This document shows, piece after piece, positions 57,574 to 64,000 of a stretch of 64,000 nucleotides of DNA. Numbering within the stretch: the first letter of the stretch is position 1; each line of letters starts with the position of its first letter. The stretch spans positions 558,001-622,000 of the forward strand of contig NZ_CP032550.1 of assembly GCF_009735645.1 (NCBI RefSeq). The letters run 5' to 3'. Made by a program: the position numbers and the translations under genes. The DNA is from Microbacterium oryzae. Lineage in GTDB: Bacteria > Actinomycetota > Actinomycetes > Actinomycetales > Microbacteriaceae. The notes beneath the pieces were generated by a model that was not told where the DNA came from, ran no database searches, and was given only the letters and a program-made list of their open reading frames with translations.

Positions 57574-58749
57574 ATGTCGGAACCCTGGATCCGCTTCTGG
57601 ATCGTCCTCGGCGTCAGCGTCGCGGCGGCGCTCGCCCTCACCGTCCTGGCGGCGGTCGCCATCCGCCTCGCCGCCCGGCGTCGCTCGTGGCCGCAGGCGC
57701 TCGTGCAGCGCTCCCGGGCATCGTTCCGGGCGACCATGCTCGTCGTCGCCCTGTGGGTCGCGCTCGCGAACGCACTGCCGGTCGACGGGGATGTGAGCGG
57801 CCCCGTCGACCGCATCATGACCATCCTGCTCATCGCCGCCACCGGCTGGCTCCTGGCCACCCTCGTGCTGTTCGCGAGCGACCTCGCGCTCGGCCGCTAT
57901 CGCATCGACGTGCCCGACAACCGCCTCGCGCGCAAGGTGCGCACGCAGACCCTCATCGTGCGGCGCCTCGCGATCGCGATCATCGTCGTCGTCGCCATCG
58001 GCGCGGCGCTGCTGACCTTCCCCGCCGTCCGCGCGGTCGGCGCGAGCGTGCTGGCGTCGGCGGGCATCGCATCGATCGTGGCGGGCCTCGCCGCGCAGTC
58101 GGTGCTGGCGAACATGTTCGCCGGGATCCAGCTCGTCTTCAGCGACGCGCTGCGCGTGGACGACGTCGTCGTGGTCGAGGGCGAGTGGGGGCGCGTGGGG
58201 GAGATCACCCTCAGCTACGTCGTGCTCGACCTGTGGGACGATCGGCGGCTGGTCCTGCCGTGCACGTACTTCACCACGACGCCGTTCCAGAACTGGACGC
58301 GGCAGGGCTCCGAGCTCCTCGGCTCGGTGGAGCTGGACCTCGATTGGCGCGTGTCGCCCGCGCGCATGCGCGCGCACCTCGACGCCGTGCTCGCCACGAC
58401 GCCGCTGTGGGATGGCCGTGCCGGCGTCCTGCAGGTGACCGAGGCGACGGGCGGCTTCGTGCGGGTGCGCATCCTCGTCACCGCGAAAGACGCCCCGACG
58501 CTGTTCGACCTCCGCTGCGTCGTGCGCGAGGCCATGGTGGCGTGGGTGCAGCGGAATGCCCCCGACGCGCTGCCCGTGCAGCGGGTGGTGCTCGCAGACC
58601 CGGCGGAGGGGCGGCCCGAGGAGCCCACGCCCACGGGCGAGGTCGGCCTGTTCACCGGCAGCGCCGCCGCTGAGGCGCGCGCGAGCAGCTTCACCCAGGC
58701 CATCCCCGTCATCTCGTCCGACCGCGCCGACCCCGATCGGCCCGGCTGA
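57574..58749 (+). CDS. Mechanosensitive ion channel family protein (MscS-type)
   Basis: 391-residue small-conductance channel-like protein. Four N-terminal helices (~8-32, 45-62, 78-98, 125-150), the pore-lining helix with SAGIASIVAGLAAQSVLANMFAGIQL, and the beta domain with LRVDDVVVVEGEWGRVGEI. The C-terminal domain is cytosolic. It is divergent from the DMT transporter and is followed by a strong terminator. Confidence 0.92.
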   Translation: MSEPWIRFWIVLGVSVAAALALTVLAAVAIRLAARRRSWPQALVQRSRASFRATMLVVALWVALANALPVDGDVSGPVDRIMTILLIAATGWLLATLVLFASDLALGRYRIDVPDNRLARKVRTQTLIVRRLAIAIIVVVAIGAALLTFPAVRAVGASVLASAGIASIVAGLAAQSVLANMFAGIQLVFSDALRVDDVVVVEGEWGRVGEITLSYVVLDLWDDRRLVLPCTYFTTTPFQNWTRQGSELLGSVELDLDWRVSPARMRAHLDAVLATTPLWDGRAGVLQVTEATGGFVRVRILVTAKDAPTLFDLRCVVREAMVAWVQRNAPDALPVQRVVLADPAEGRPEEPTPTGEVGLFTGSAAAEARASSFTQAIPVISSDRADPDRPG

Positions 58750-58762
58750 TCCGCGCCGGGAA

Positions 58763-58800
58763 CGACGAAGCGCCGCCCCGGTGGGGCGGCGCTTTCGTCG
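58763..58800. terminator. Bidirectional terminator
   Basis: GCGCCGCCCC (58770-58779) pairs with GGGGCGGCGC (58783-58792); outer CGACGAA pairs with TTCGTCG. It lies between the MscS gene (+) and the small hypothetical gene ending at 58811 (-). Confidence 0.85.
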
Positions 58801-58810
58801 TGGGGCGTGC

Positions 58811-59104
58811 TCAGGCGGCGGCGGGGATCTCCGTCACCAGGTCGCGGATGGCGACGGTGAGCGTGGGGCGCGTGCCGAGCGAGACGGCGTCGGCCATGTG
58901 CGACCCGGAGAACAGCTCCCAGCCGGAGCCCTTCACGCAGACGTAGCCCTTGATCTCGTCGGCCAGGGCGACCTGGTACGAGGTGAGGCTCACGGGGATG
59001 ATGGTGGCCTCCGGCGCACGACCCAGGCTCGGGTGACCCGTGCGCATGGGCGATGCGGTGCGGGTGGTGGCGACCTTCGGGCTTGCCTCTGCGATCAGCG
59101 ACAT
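58811..59104 (-). CDS. Small hypothetical protein
   Basis: Predicted 97-residue soluble protein. GGAGG lies 5 bases before the ATG, a strong ribosome-binding site. Segments LTSYQVALADEIKGYVCVKG and GTRPTLTVAIRDLVTEI look folded. No family is recognised. Its promoter region holds a dyad at 59138-59156. Confidence 0.65.
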   Translation of the reverse strand: MSLIAEASPKVATTRTASPMRTGHPSLGRAPEATIIPVSLTSYQVALADEIKGYVCVKGSGWELFSGSHMADAVSLGTRPTLTVAIRDLVTEIPAAA

Positions 59105-59137
59105 CTGTCCTCCGTTCTGAGCTGCCGCGGTCTGCGG

Positions 59138-59156
59138 CGATAGAGAATTTCTATCG
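59138..59156. promoter_or_regulatory. Operator-like dyad upstream of the small hypothetical gene
   Basis: CGATAGA (59138-59144) and TCTATCG (59150-59156) around GAATT, 34-52 bases before the ATG at 59104. On the minus strand the box overlaps a possible -10 (GATAGA) 16 bases from TTGGAG, so bound protein could block transcription. Confidence 0.45.
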
Positions 59157-59192
59157 ACCGCGGCCGCGTCCCTCCAAGATGGCTCGAAAGGG

Positions 59193-59221
59193 TTGACAGA
59201 TCCGCGATCCTGACGGAGAAT
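59193..59221 (+). promoter_or_regulatory. Orphan plus-strand promoter, antisense to the ThuA-like gene
   Basis: Consensus TTGACA (59193-59198), 17-base spacer, GAGAAT (59216-59221). No plus-strand gene follows; a transcript would run antisense through the end of the ThuA-like gene starting at 59228. It may drive an antisense or small RNA. Confidence 0.45.
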
Positions 59222-59227
59222 GCGCGC

Positions 59228-59956
59228 TCAGCGCCAGTCGCGACGCTGCGGGTTGCTCACCTCGGGGAGCCTCCGCTCGCCGGCCGGAGCCGCCCAGCGC
59301 ACCGCGTTCGCGAGCACCCGACGCACCTGCGGATGGAAGTACACCGGGTACTCCTGGTCGCCGGGACTGAAGTAGAAGATGTGGCCGCGGCCGCGCGTGA
59401 AGGTGACCCCCGAGCGGAAAACCTCGCCGCCCGCGAAGGAGCTGATGAAGACCTGGTCGTCGGGGTTCGGGATGTCGAAGTGCTCGCCGTACATCTCCTG
59501 CCGGTCGATGACGATCGGGCTCTCGACGCCCTCGGCGATCGGATGGCCGGGGGCGGTCGTCCAGACCAGCTCGCGTTCGCCGTCGTTCCGCCAGGCGAGC
59601 GAGCAGGTCGTGCCCAGCAGGCGCGTGAAGATCTTCGAGAAGTGCCCCGAGTGCAGCACGATGAGGCCCATGCCGGCGAGGACCTGCTCCTGCACGCGGC
59701 GCACCGCGTCGTCGGACACCCGATCATGCGCGATGTGCCCCCACCACAGGAGGACGTCGGTCGCTCGCAGCGCCTCCTCCGTCAGACCGTGCTCGGGGTC
59801 GGCGAGGGTGGCGGTGCGCACCTCGACGTCGTCGCCGAGCAGGTCGCGCAGGCCTGCGGCGATCGTCCCGTGGATCCCGTCGGGATAGATCTCGCGGATC
59901 TCCTCCTGCGTGGTCTCGTGGACGTTCTCGTTCCAGACGAGTGCGCGGATGGTCAT
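59228..59956 (-). CDS. ThuA domain protein
   Basis: 242-residue glutamine-amidotransferase-like fold protein of the ThuA family, linked to sugar (trehalose) use in rhizobia. Typical pieces are [50 protein letters not shown] and [20 protein letters not shown]. It is coupled to the Gfo/Idh/MocA gene (ATGA), the standard ThuA-ThuB-like pairing. Confidence 0.92.
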   Translation of the reverse strand: MTIRALVWNENVHETTQEEIREIYPDGIHGTIAAGLRDLLGDDVEVRTATLADPEHGLTEEALRATDVLLWWGHIAHDRVSDDAVRRVQEQVLAGMGLIVLHSGHFSKIFTRLLGTTCSLAWRNDGERELVWTTAPGHPIAEGVESPIVIDRQEMYGEHFDIPNPDDQVFISSFAGGEVFRSGVTFTRGRGHIFYFSPGDQEYPVYFHPQVRRVLANAVRWAAPAGERRLPEVSNPQRRDWR

Positions 59957-61077
59957 GGGCGTCCTCCGATGATCTCGAGTTCCGGGCCGAGGGCGACCTC
60001 CCGGCCGGCCGCGGCTGATGCGTAGCAGGCGTCCACGATGCGGGCGCGGCTGAGACCGATGGATCCGTCGTGCGTGGGCCAGGACGAGGGGTCGGCGACG
60101 TGGGAGAGGAACGTCTCGACCACGGCCGCGTGGCCGCGACCGGGAGGTGCGACGACGGGCGTGTCGAGGCTCATCTCGCCGTCGCCCGTGTAGATCGTCA
60201 GCTCGCCCGAGGGCGCGTAGTCGACCACCGACAGGTCCGCGCCGCCGTCGGTGCCGTACAGGGTGATCCCGAACTGGTCGGGCGTGGAGCGGTGGGAGGC
60301 CCAGCTCGTCTCCAGCACGATGGAGCCGCCGCCCTCCAGCCGCAGGAGCGCGGTGGCGAGGTCCTCGACTTCATAGGCGCTTCCGGTGCCGTGCTTGACC
60401 GCCCCCGACCCGCCGAGCCCGCGCGGGCCGAGCTCCGAGTGGGTCACGGCGGACACGGCGGTGACCCTGGGCTCGCCCATGAGGTGCAGCGTCCAGTCGA
60501 GCACGTGCACGCCGAGATCGACGAGCGGGCCGCCGCCCGACATCTCCGCGTTCGTGAACCAGCTGCCGAGTGCGGGGATCCCCGCGCGTCGCAGCCAGAT
60601 GGCCCGTGCGTGGTACGGGCGGCCGATGGTGCCGTCCTCGACCGCGGCGCGGATGGCCTCGATGTCGCCGCGGCGCCGATGGTTGAAGGTGATCTCGAGG
60701 ATGCGGCCGGCCGCGCGCGCGGCGTCGACCATGGCCTGGCCCTCCGCGCCGGTGCGGGCGATCGGCTTCTCGCACAGCACGTGCGCACCCGTGCCGAGCG
60801 CCGCGATCGTGATGGGGGCGTGGAGGAACGTCGGCACCGCCACGCTCACCACATCGAGGTCGCCGTGCGCGATCATCTCCTCCCAGTCCGCGTAGGTGCG
60901 GGAGACGCCGTAGGTCGCGGCGAGCTCCGCGCGGATCGCCTCCTCCTTGCCGGCGATGGCGACGAGCTCGACGTCGGCTGCAGCGGCGTAGGCCGCCATG
61001 TGCTGCTGGCCGGCCCAGCCGATGCCGACGACTCCCGCTCGCAGCGGACGGCCGGGGGAGGGGGAGGGCAGGGTCAC
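59953..61077 (-). CDS. Gfo/Idh/MocA family oxidoreductase (ThuB-like)
   Basis: 374-residue NAD(P)-dependent sugar oxidoreductase. The Rossmann motif GIGWAG is near residue 18, and the family EKP catalytic motif lies in [25 protein letters not shown] is the C-terminal domain signature. GTG 61077 with AGAGGA upstream is chosen; upstream in-frame codons are unconserved. With ThuA it probably oxidises a sugar inside the cell. Confidence 0.93.
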   Translation of the reverse strand: MTLPSPSPGRPLRAGVVGIGWAGQQHMAAYAAAADVELVAIAGKEEAIRAELAATYGVSRTYADWEEMIAHGDLDVVSVAVPTFLHAPITIAALGTGAHVLCEKPIARTGAEGQAMVDAARAAGRILEITFNHRRRGDIEAIRAAVEDGTIGRPYHARAIWLRRAGIPALGSWFTNAEMSGGGPLVDLGVHVLDWTLHLMGEPRVTAVSAVTHSELGPRGLGGSGAVKHGTGSAYEVEDLATALLRLEGGGSIVLETSWASHRSTPDQFGITLYGTDGGADLSVVDYAPSGELTIYTGDGEMSLDTPVVAPPGRGHAAVVETFLSHVADPSSWPTHDGSIGLSRARIVDACYASAAAGREVALGPELEIIGGRP

Positions 61078-61192
61078 GGTTCCTCTTTCGTCGGATGCGG
61101 CGCTCTCCCTGGCAGTCAACCAGGTGCATCCGGCCAGGTCGAGAGGCGATTTCCGGCTTCCCGTGGCGCGGCGGGGGTGGTGGGATGGCGGC

Positions 61193-62155
61193 ATGAGGAT
61201 CCTCCTGCTGGGCGGCACCGGGTGGCTGGGCCGCGAATTCGCCCGCGCCGCGCTCGCCCGCGGGCACGACGTCACCTGCGCGTGCCGGGGCGACGCGCTG
61301 CCGGTCGGGGTGCGTCACGTCGCGGTCGACCGCGACGACGACGCGGGGCTGCGCGTCGTGAGCGGCGAGCACTGGGACGCGGTCGTCGACGTCGGGCGGG
61401 AGCCCGTGCACGTCCGACGCGCCGTCCGCGATCTCGATGCCGCCCGCTACCTCCTGGTGTCCACGGTGAGCGTCTACGCGGGCTCCGACGACGAGGCCAC
61501 CGTGCCGGCGCTCGGCGCCGACCGCATCGCCGATGTCGCGGACTACGGACCGGCCAAGGTCGCGTGCGAGGCCGCGGTGCTCAGCGGGTTCGGCGCCGCT
61601 CGCTCGCTCGTCGTCCGGCCGGGGCTTATCGGCGGGCCGGGCGACGGCTCGGGCCGGACGAGCTACTGGCCCTGGCGCTTCGCCCACCCGGCGGCGGAGG
61701 GCGTCGTGCTCGTGCCCGACGCGCCCGAGCAGCCGACATCGGTCATCGACGTGCGCGACCTCGCCGCCTGGCTCGTGCACGCACTCGGGGAGGAGCTCGC
61801 CGGCGTATACGACGCGGTCGGCCCGGTCGTCCCGCTCGGCGAGCACCTGGAGACCGCCCGCGCGGTCGCCGGCGGCTCGGCCGCGATGCTGCCTGCTCCC
61901 GCCGCATGGCTGCAGGAGCAGGGGGTGGACGAGTGGATGGGCCCGCGGTCGCTGCCGCTGTGGATCGCCGACCGGTCCTCCTGGCCCATGCTCGCCCGCT
62001 CGGGCACTCGCGCGACGGAGCGCGGTCTCGCGCTCCGTCCGCTCGTCGAGACGCTCCGCGACGTGCTCGCCTGGCGCGAAGGCGGCGGCGAGGCGGGAGC
62101 GGCGGGTCTCGTCGATGCCGACGAGCGCGCGCTCATCGCGCTGCTGCGCGGCTGA
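61193..62155 (+). CDS. NAD-dependent epimerase/reductase-like protein
   Basis: 320-residue extended-SDR protein. The nucleotide-binding motif GGTGWLG is at residues 7-13; VSTVSVYAG and DYGPAKVACE replace the usual S...YxxxK catalytic triad in related form (Y and K present). Best described as an isoflavone-reductase/epimerase-like family member; substrate unknown. ATG 61193 starts the Rossmann strand directly. Confidence 0.85.
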   Translation: MRILLLGGTGWLGREFARAALARGHDVTCACRGDALPVGVRHVAVDRDDDAGLRVVSGEHWDAVVDVGREPVHVRRAVRDLDAARYLLVSTVSVYAGSDDEATVPALGADRIADVADYGPAKVACEAAVLSGFGAARSLVVRPGLIGGPGDGSGRTSYWPWRFAHPAAEGVVLVPDAPEQPTSVIDVRDLAAWLVHALGEELAGVYDAVGPVVPLGEHLETARAVAGGSAAMLPAPAAWLQEQGVDEWMGPRSLPLWIADRSSWPMLARSGTRATERGLALRPLVETLRDVLAWREGGGEAGAAGLVDADERALIALLRG

Positions 62156-62245
62156 TCCGGCCGAAGGCCGCCCGCGCAACCCCTTCCGCGGCCGTCTCCG
62201 GGCGACCTAGCGTGGGGGGACGATACCGACGAGAAGGGCGGACGC

Positions 62246-62530
62246 ATGACGGAACGACATGTGGAGACGATCTCGAAGCGCGGGCAGTGGGTGAGCCGCG
62301 TTCCGGGGGAGAGCGAGCACTCGCGGAGCTACGCCAGCCAGGACGAGGCGGTGGCGGCGGGCAGAGCGCTCGCCGAGGAGCTCGGCATCCCGCATCGGGT
62401 GCACGACACCGAGGCGACCGGCGTCGTCACCGACGAGCAGAGCGACGCCGAGGCCGACGCGGCGCGGGACGAGCTGCTGCCCGACACCACCGACGAGCAG
62501 GACCGCCCGCTGGACAACCCCTCGGGCTGA
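62246..62530 (+). CDS. DUF2188 domain protein
   Basis: 94-residue protein. The N-terminal ~55 residues (HVETISKRGQWVSRVPGES, SYASQDEAVAAGRALAEE) match DUF2188, a small beta-beta-beta-alpha fold of unknown role. The tail is acidic and disordered. It is followed 21 bases later by another acidic ORF on the same strand. Confidence 0.8.
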   Translation: MTERHVETISKRGQWVSRVPGESEHSRSYASQDEAVAAGRALAEELGIPHRVHDTEATGVVTDEQSDAEADAARDELLPDTTDEQDRPLDNPSG

Positions 62531-62551
62531 CCCCGACGAGAGGACCGGAAG

Positions 62552-62740
62552 ATGAGCGACGAGCCGGACGATGCGGCCATGGCCGACGCCGAGGAGTACA
62601 ACCGGATCGCGAAAGAGCACGGGATCGCCGATCCCGGCGGGATCCCGGAGCAGACCGTCGACGAAGAGGAGCCGAAGGCGGACCTGCCCCTCGACGACAT
62701 CGCGGACGACGCCGTCGAGGAGCTCGGCCCCGCGCAGTAG
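62552..62740 (+). CDS. Small acidic hypothetical protein
   Basis: 62-residue acidic protein (MADAEEYNRIAKEHGIADPG) with AGGACCGGAAG upstream. It is probably co-transcribed with the DUF2188 gene. No family is recognised. Confidence 0.6.
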   Translation: MSDEPDDAAMADAEEYNRIAKEHGIADPGGIPEQTVDEEEPKADLPLDDIADDAVEELGPAQ

Positions 62741-62759
62741 CTCCCGGAGCAGGAGGGCG

Positions 62760-63731
62760 TCAGAGGGCGCGGAGCCGCTCCAGCAGCGGCTCCGCGACCT
62801 CGGCGAGGAAGCGCTCCTGCTGCTCGTCGCCCACCTGCACGATCGCCACATCGGTGAAGCCCGCGTCGACGAACGGACGCGCGCTCTCCGCGAGCGCGTC
62901 GAGGTCGGGTCCGCACGCGATGGACTGGGCCACGTCCTCCGGCCGGACATAGGCGCTCGCCGCCTGGAATCCCGCGGGCGTCGGCAGGTCGGCGTTCACC
63001 GCCCAGCCCCCCGCGAACCAGCGGAACTGGTCATGCGCGCGCGCCACGGCCCGCTCCCGGTCGGGATCCCACGAGATCGGGATCTGCCCGATCTTGCGCG
63101 ACGGCGCGTCGCCCTCGCGCGCGCCGTCCCACGCCTGCAGGAGTCCAGGGTCCGGCTCCGTGGTGATGAGGTGGTCGCCCAGGGGAGCGAACTCGGCGAT
63201 GGAGCTCGGTCCCGACACTGCGACGCCGATGGGGACCCCGCCGTCGGGGCAGTCCCAGATGCGCGCGGAGTCGACCCGGAAGTACTCGCCCTCATAGGTG
63301 ATGAGATCCCCGGTGTGCAGCGCCCGGATGATCTCGATCGCCTCCACCAGCATGTCCTGACGCGCGTGCACGGCCGGCCATCCCTCGCCCACGACGTGCT
63401 CGTTGAGGTTCTCGCCCGAGCCCAGCCCCAGGAGGAAGCGCCCCTCGGAGAGCTCCTGCAGCGTCGCGGCCTTCTGCGCCACGACGGCGGGGTGATAGCG
63501 CATGGTCGGGCACGTGACGTAGGTCATGAGCTCCACGCGCGAGGTGGCCTGCGCGACGGCGCCGAGCACAGTCCACGCATACGGCGCGTGCCCCTGGCTC
63601 GTGAGCCACGGCGAGTAGTGGTCGCTGCTCGCGAGGTAGTCGAAGCCCGCGTCCTCCGCGGCCTGGGCGTATCGCACGAGCTCGCGCGGTCCGCTCTGCT
63701 CGGTCATCAGCGTGTATCCGAAGCGCGTCAT
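62760..63731 (-). CDS. LLM class F420-dependent oxidoreductase
   Basis: 323-residue TIM-barrel enzyme of the luciferase-like family. FGYTLMTEQSGPRELVRYAQ, SSDHYSPWL, GLGSGENLNEHVVG and DHLITTEPDP are signatures of the F420-dependent (glucose-6-phosphate-dehydrogenase-like) branch. GGGAGAGG precedes ATG 63731. Convergent with the acidic gene and divergent from the SDR gene. Confidence 0.9.
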   Translation of the reverse strand: MTRFGYTLMTEQSGPRELVRYAQAAEDAGFDYLASSDHYSPWLTSQGHAPYAWTVLGAVAQATSRVELMTYVTCPTMRYHPAVVAQKAATLQELSEGRFLLGLGSGENLNEHVVGEGWPAVHARQDMLVEAIEIIRALHTGDLITYEGEYFRVDSARIWDCPDGGVPIGVAVSGPSSIAEFAPLGDHLITTEPDPGLLQAWDGAREGDAPSRKIGQIPISWDPDRERAVARAHDQFRWFAGGWAVNADLPTPAGFQAASAYVRPEDVAQSIACGPDLDALAESARPFVDAGFTDVAIVQVGDEQQERFLAEVAEPLLERLRAL

Positions 63732-63832
63732 ATCCCTCTCCCTGCTCTGGTGGTCTCCCCGCACGCTAGACGCCGGAAGGCGGCGCGAACAGGGGGTTGC
63801 CACGCGCCCTGGTGCCGGGCAACGTTGCCGCC

Positions 63833-64000
63833 ATGACGAACGACATCTCCGCCAGCACCCATCCGCCCGTCGTCCGCCGCGCCATCGTCACGGGCGCCGA
63901 CTCCGGCATCGGCCGCGCCACCGCGGTCGCGCTCGCCGCGGCCGGCATGGACGTCGGCATCACCTGGTTCCAGGACGAGGACGGCGCGGCGGCGACCGCC
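63833..64000 (+). CDS. Short-chain dehydrogenase/reductase, partial
   Basis: The first 56 residues of an SDR oxidoreductase; the gene continues beyond the window. The NAD(P)-binding motif TGADSGIGRA follows the first strand (RRAIVTGADSGIGRATAVAL). ATG 63833 is the only start consistent with the motif spacing. The catalytic YxxxK lies outside. Confidence 0.85.
   Translation, partial: MTNDISASTHPPVVRRAIVTGADSGIGRATAVALAAAGMDVGITWFQDEDGAAATA

Overview
The window is high-GC actinobacterial chromosome, most likely Microbacteriaceae (Microbacterium or a close relative). This rests on the very GC-rich wobble positions, a translational-type T-box ahead of ileS, the order rne - rplU - rpmA - obg - proB - proA - nadD - rsfS, a DUF222-HNH gene, and an F420-type luciferase-like oxidoreductase. 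The genus is an inference; no rRNA is present.

Layout. 1-2.3 kb: end of an M3 peptidase gene, divergent from an ArsR-type repressor with its own palindromic operators. 2.3-12.7 kb: core housekeeping genes. valS (-) with a small coupled gene lies apart from the ileS-folC-DUF4233-ndk run (+), which starts with an Ile T-box leader. Between them sit an AbiEi/DUF559 endonuclease-like gene flanked by two related inverted repeats, and a pentapeptide-repeat gene. 12.8-23.4 kb: a VKOR gene, RNase E/G, a DUF4031 gene, L21/L27, Obg, proline biosynthesis (proB, proA), nadD, an acidic tail-anchored protein and rsfS. 23.4-28.1 kb: tRNA-Ala(GGC), then an accessory segment with a large unrecognised polytopic membrane protein of atypical base use, a transposase N-terminal scrap, and a decayed GH78 alpha-L-rhamnosidase pseudogene.

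28.1-39.7 kb: six genes on one strand. Three form an unusual cluster: a 1730-residue glycine/beta-rich protein, a coupled 1033-residue beta-rich protein, and a 273-residue protein with a peptidoglycan-binding-like repeat. Upstream lie a GT2 glycosyltransferase, a CDGSH Fe-S protein and a haem-oxygenase-like iron enzyme. This block is the best candidate for an undescribed system. 39.8-49.7 kb: quinone oxidoreductase, GT4 glycosyltransferase, a leaderless DUF222-HNH gene, LigC-type DNA ligase, and a sugar block (GH65 phosphorylase, PfkB kinase), then a zinc alcohol dehydrogenase. 49.7-55.2 kb: a complete Opp/Dpp peptide ABC transporter operon. 55.3-64 kb: GAF histidine kinase coupled to a DMT transporter, an MscS channel, a ThuA + Gfo/Idh/MocA pair, an NAD-epimerase-like gene, small acidic proteins, an LLM oxidoreductase and the start of an SDR gene.

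Many genes are joined by ATGA/GTGA stop-start overlaps (ileS-folC-DUF4233, obg-proB-proA, permease-ATPase, histidine kinase-transporter, ThuA-oxidoreductase), so translational coupling is common. Strong hairpin terminators close ndk, rne, rpmA, tRNA-Ala, the alcohol dehydrogenase and the MscS gene.
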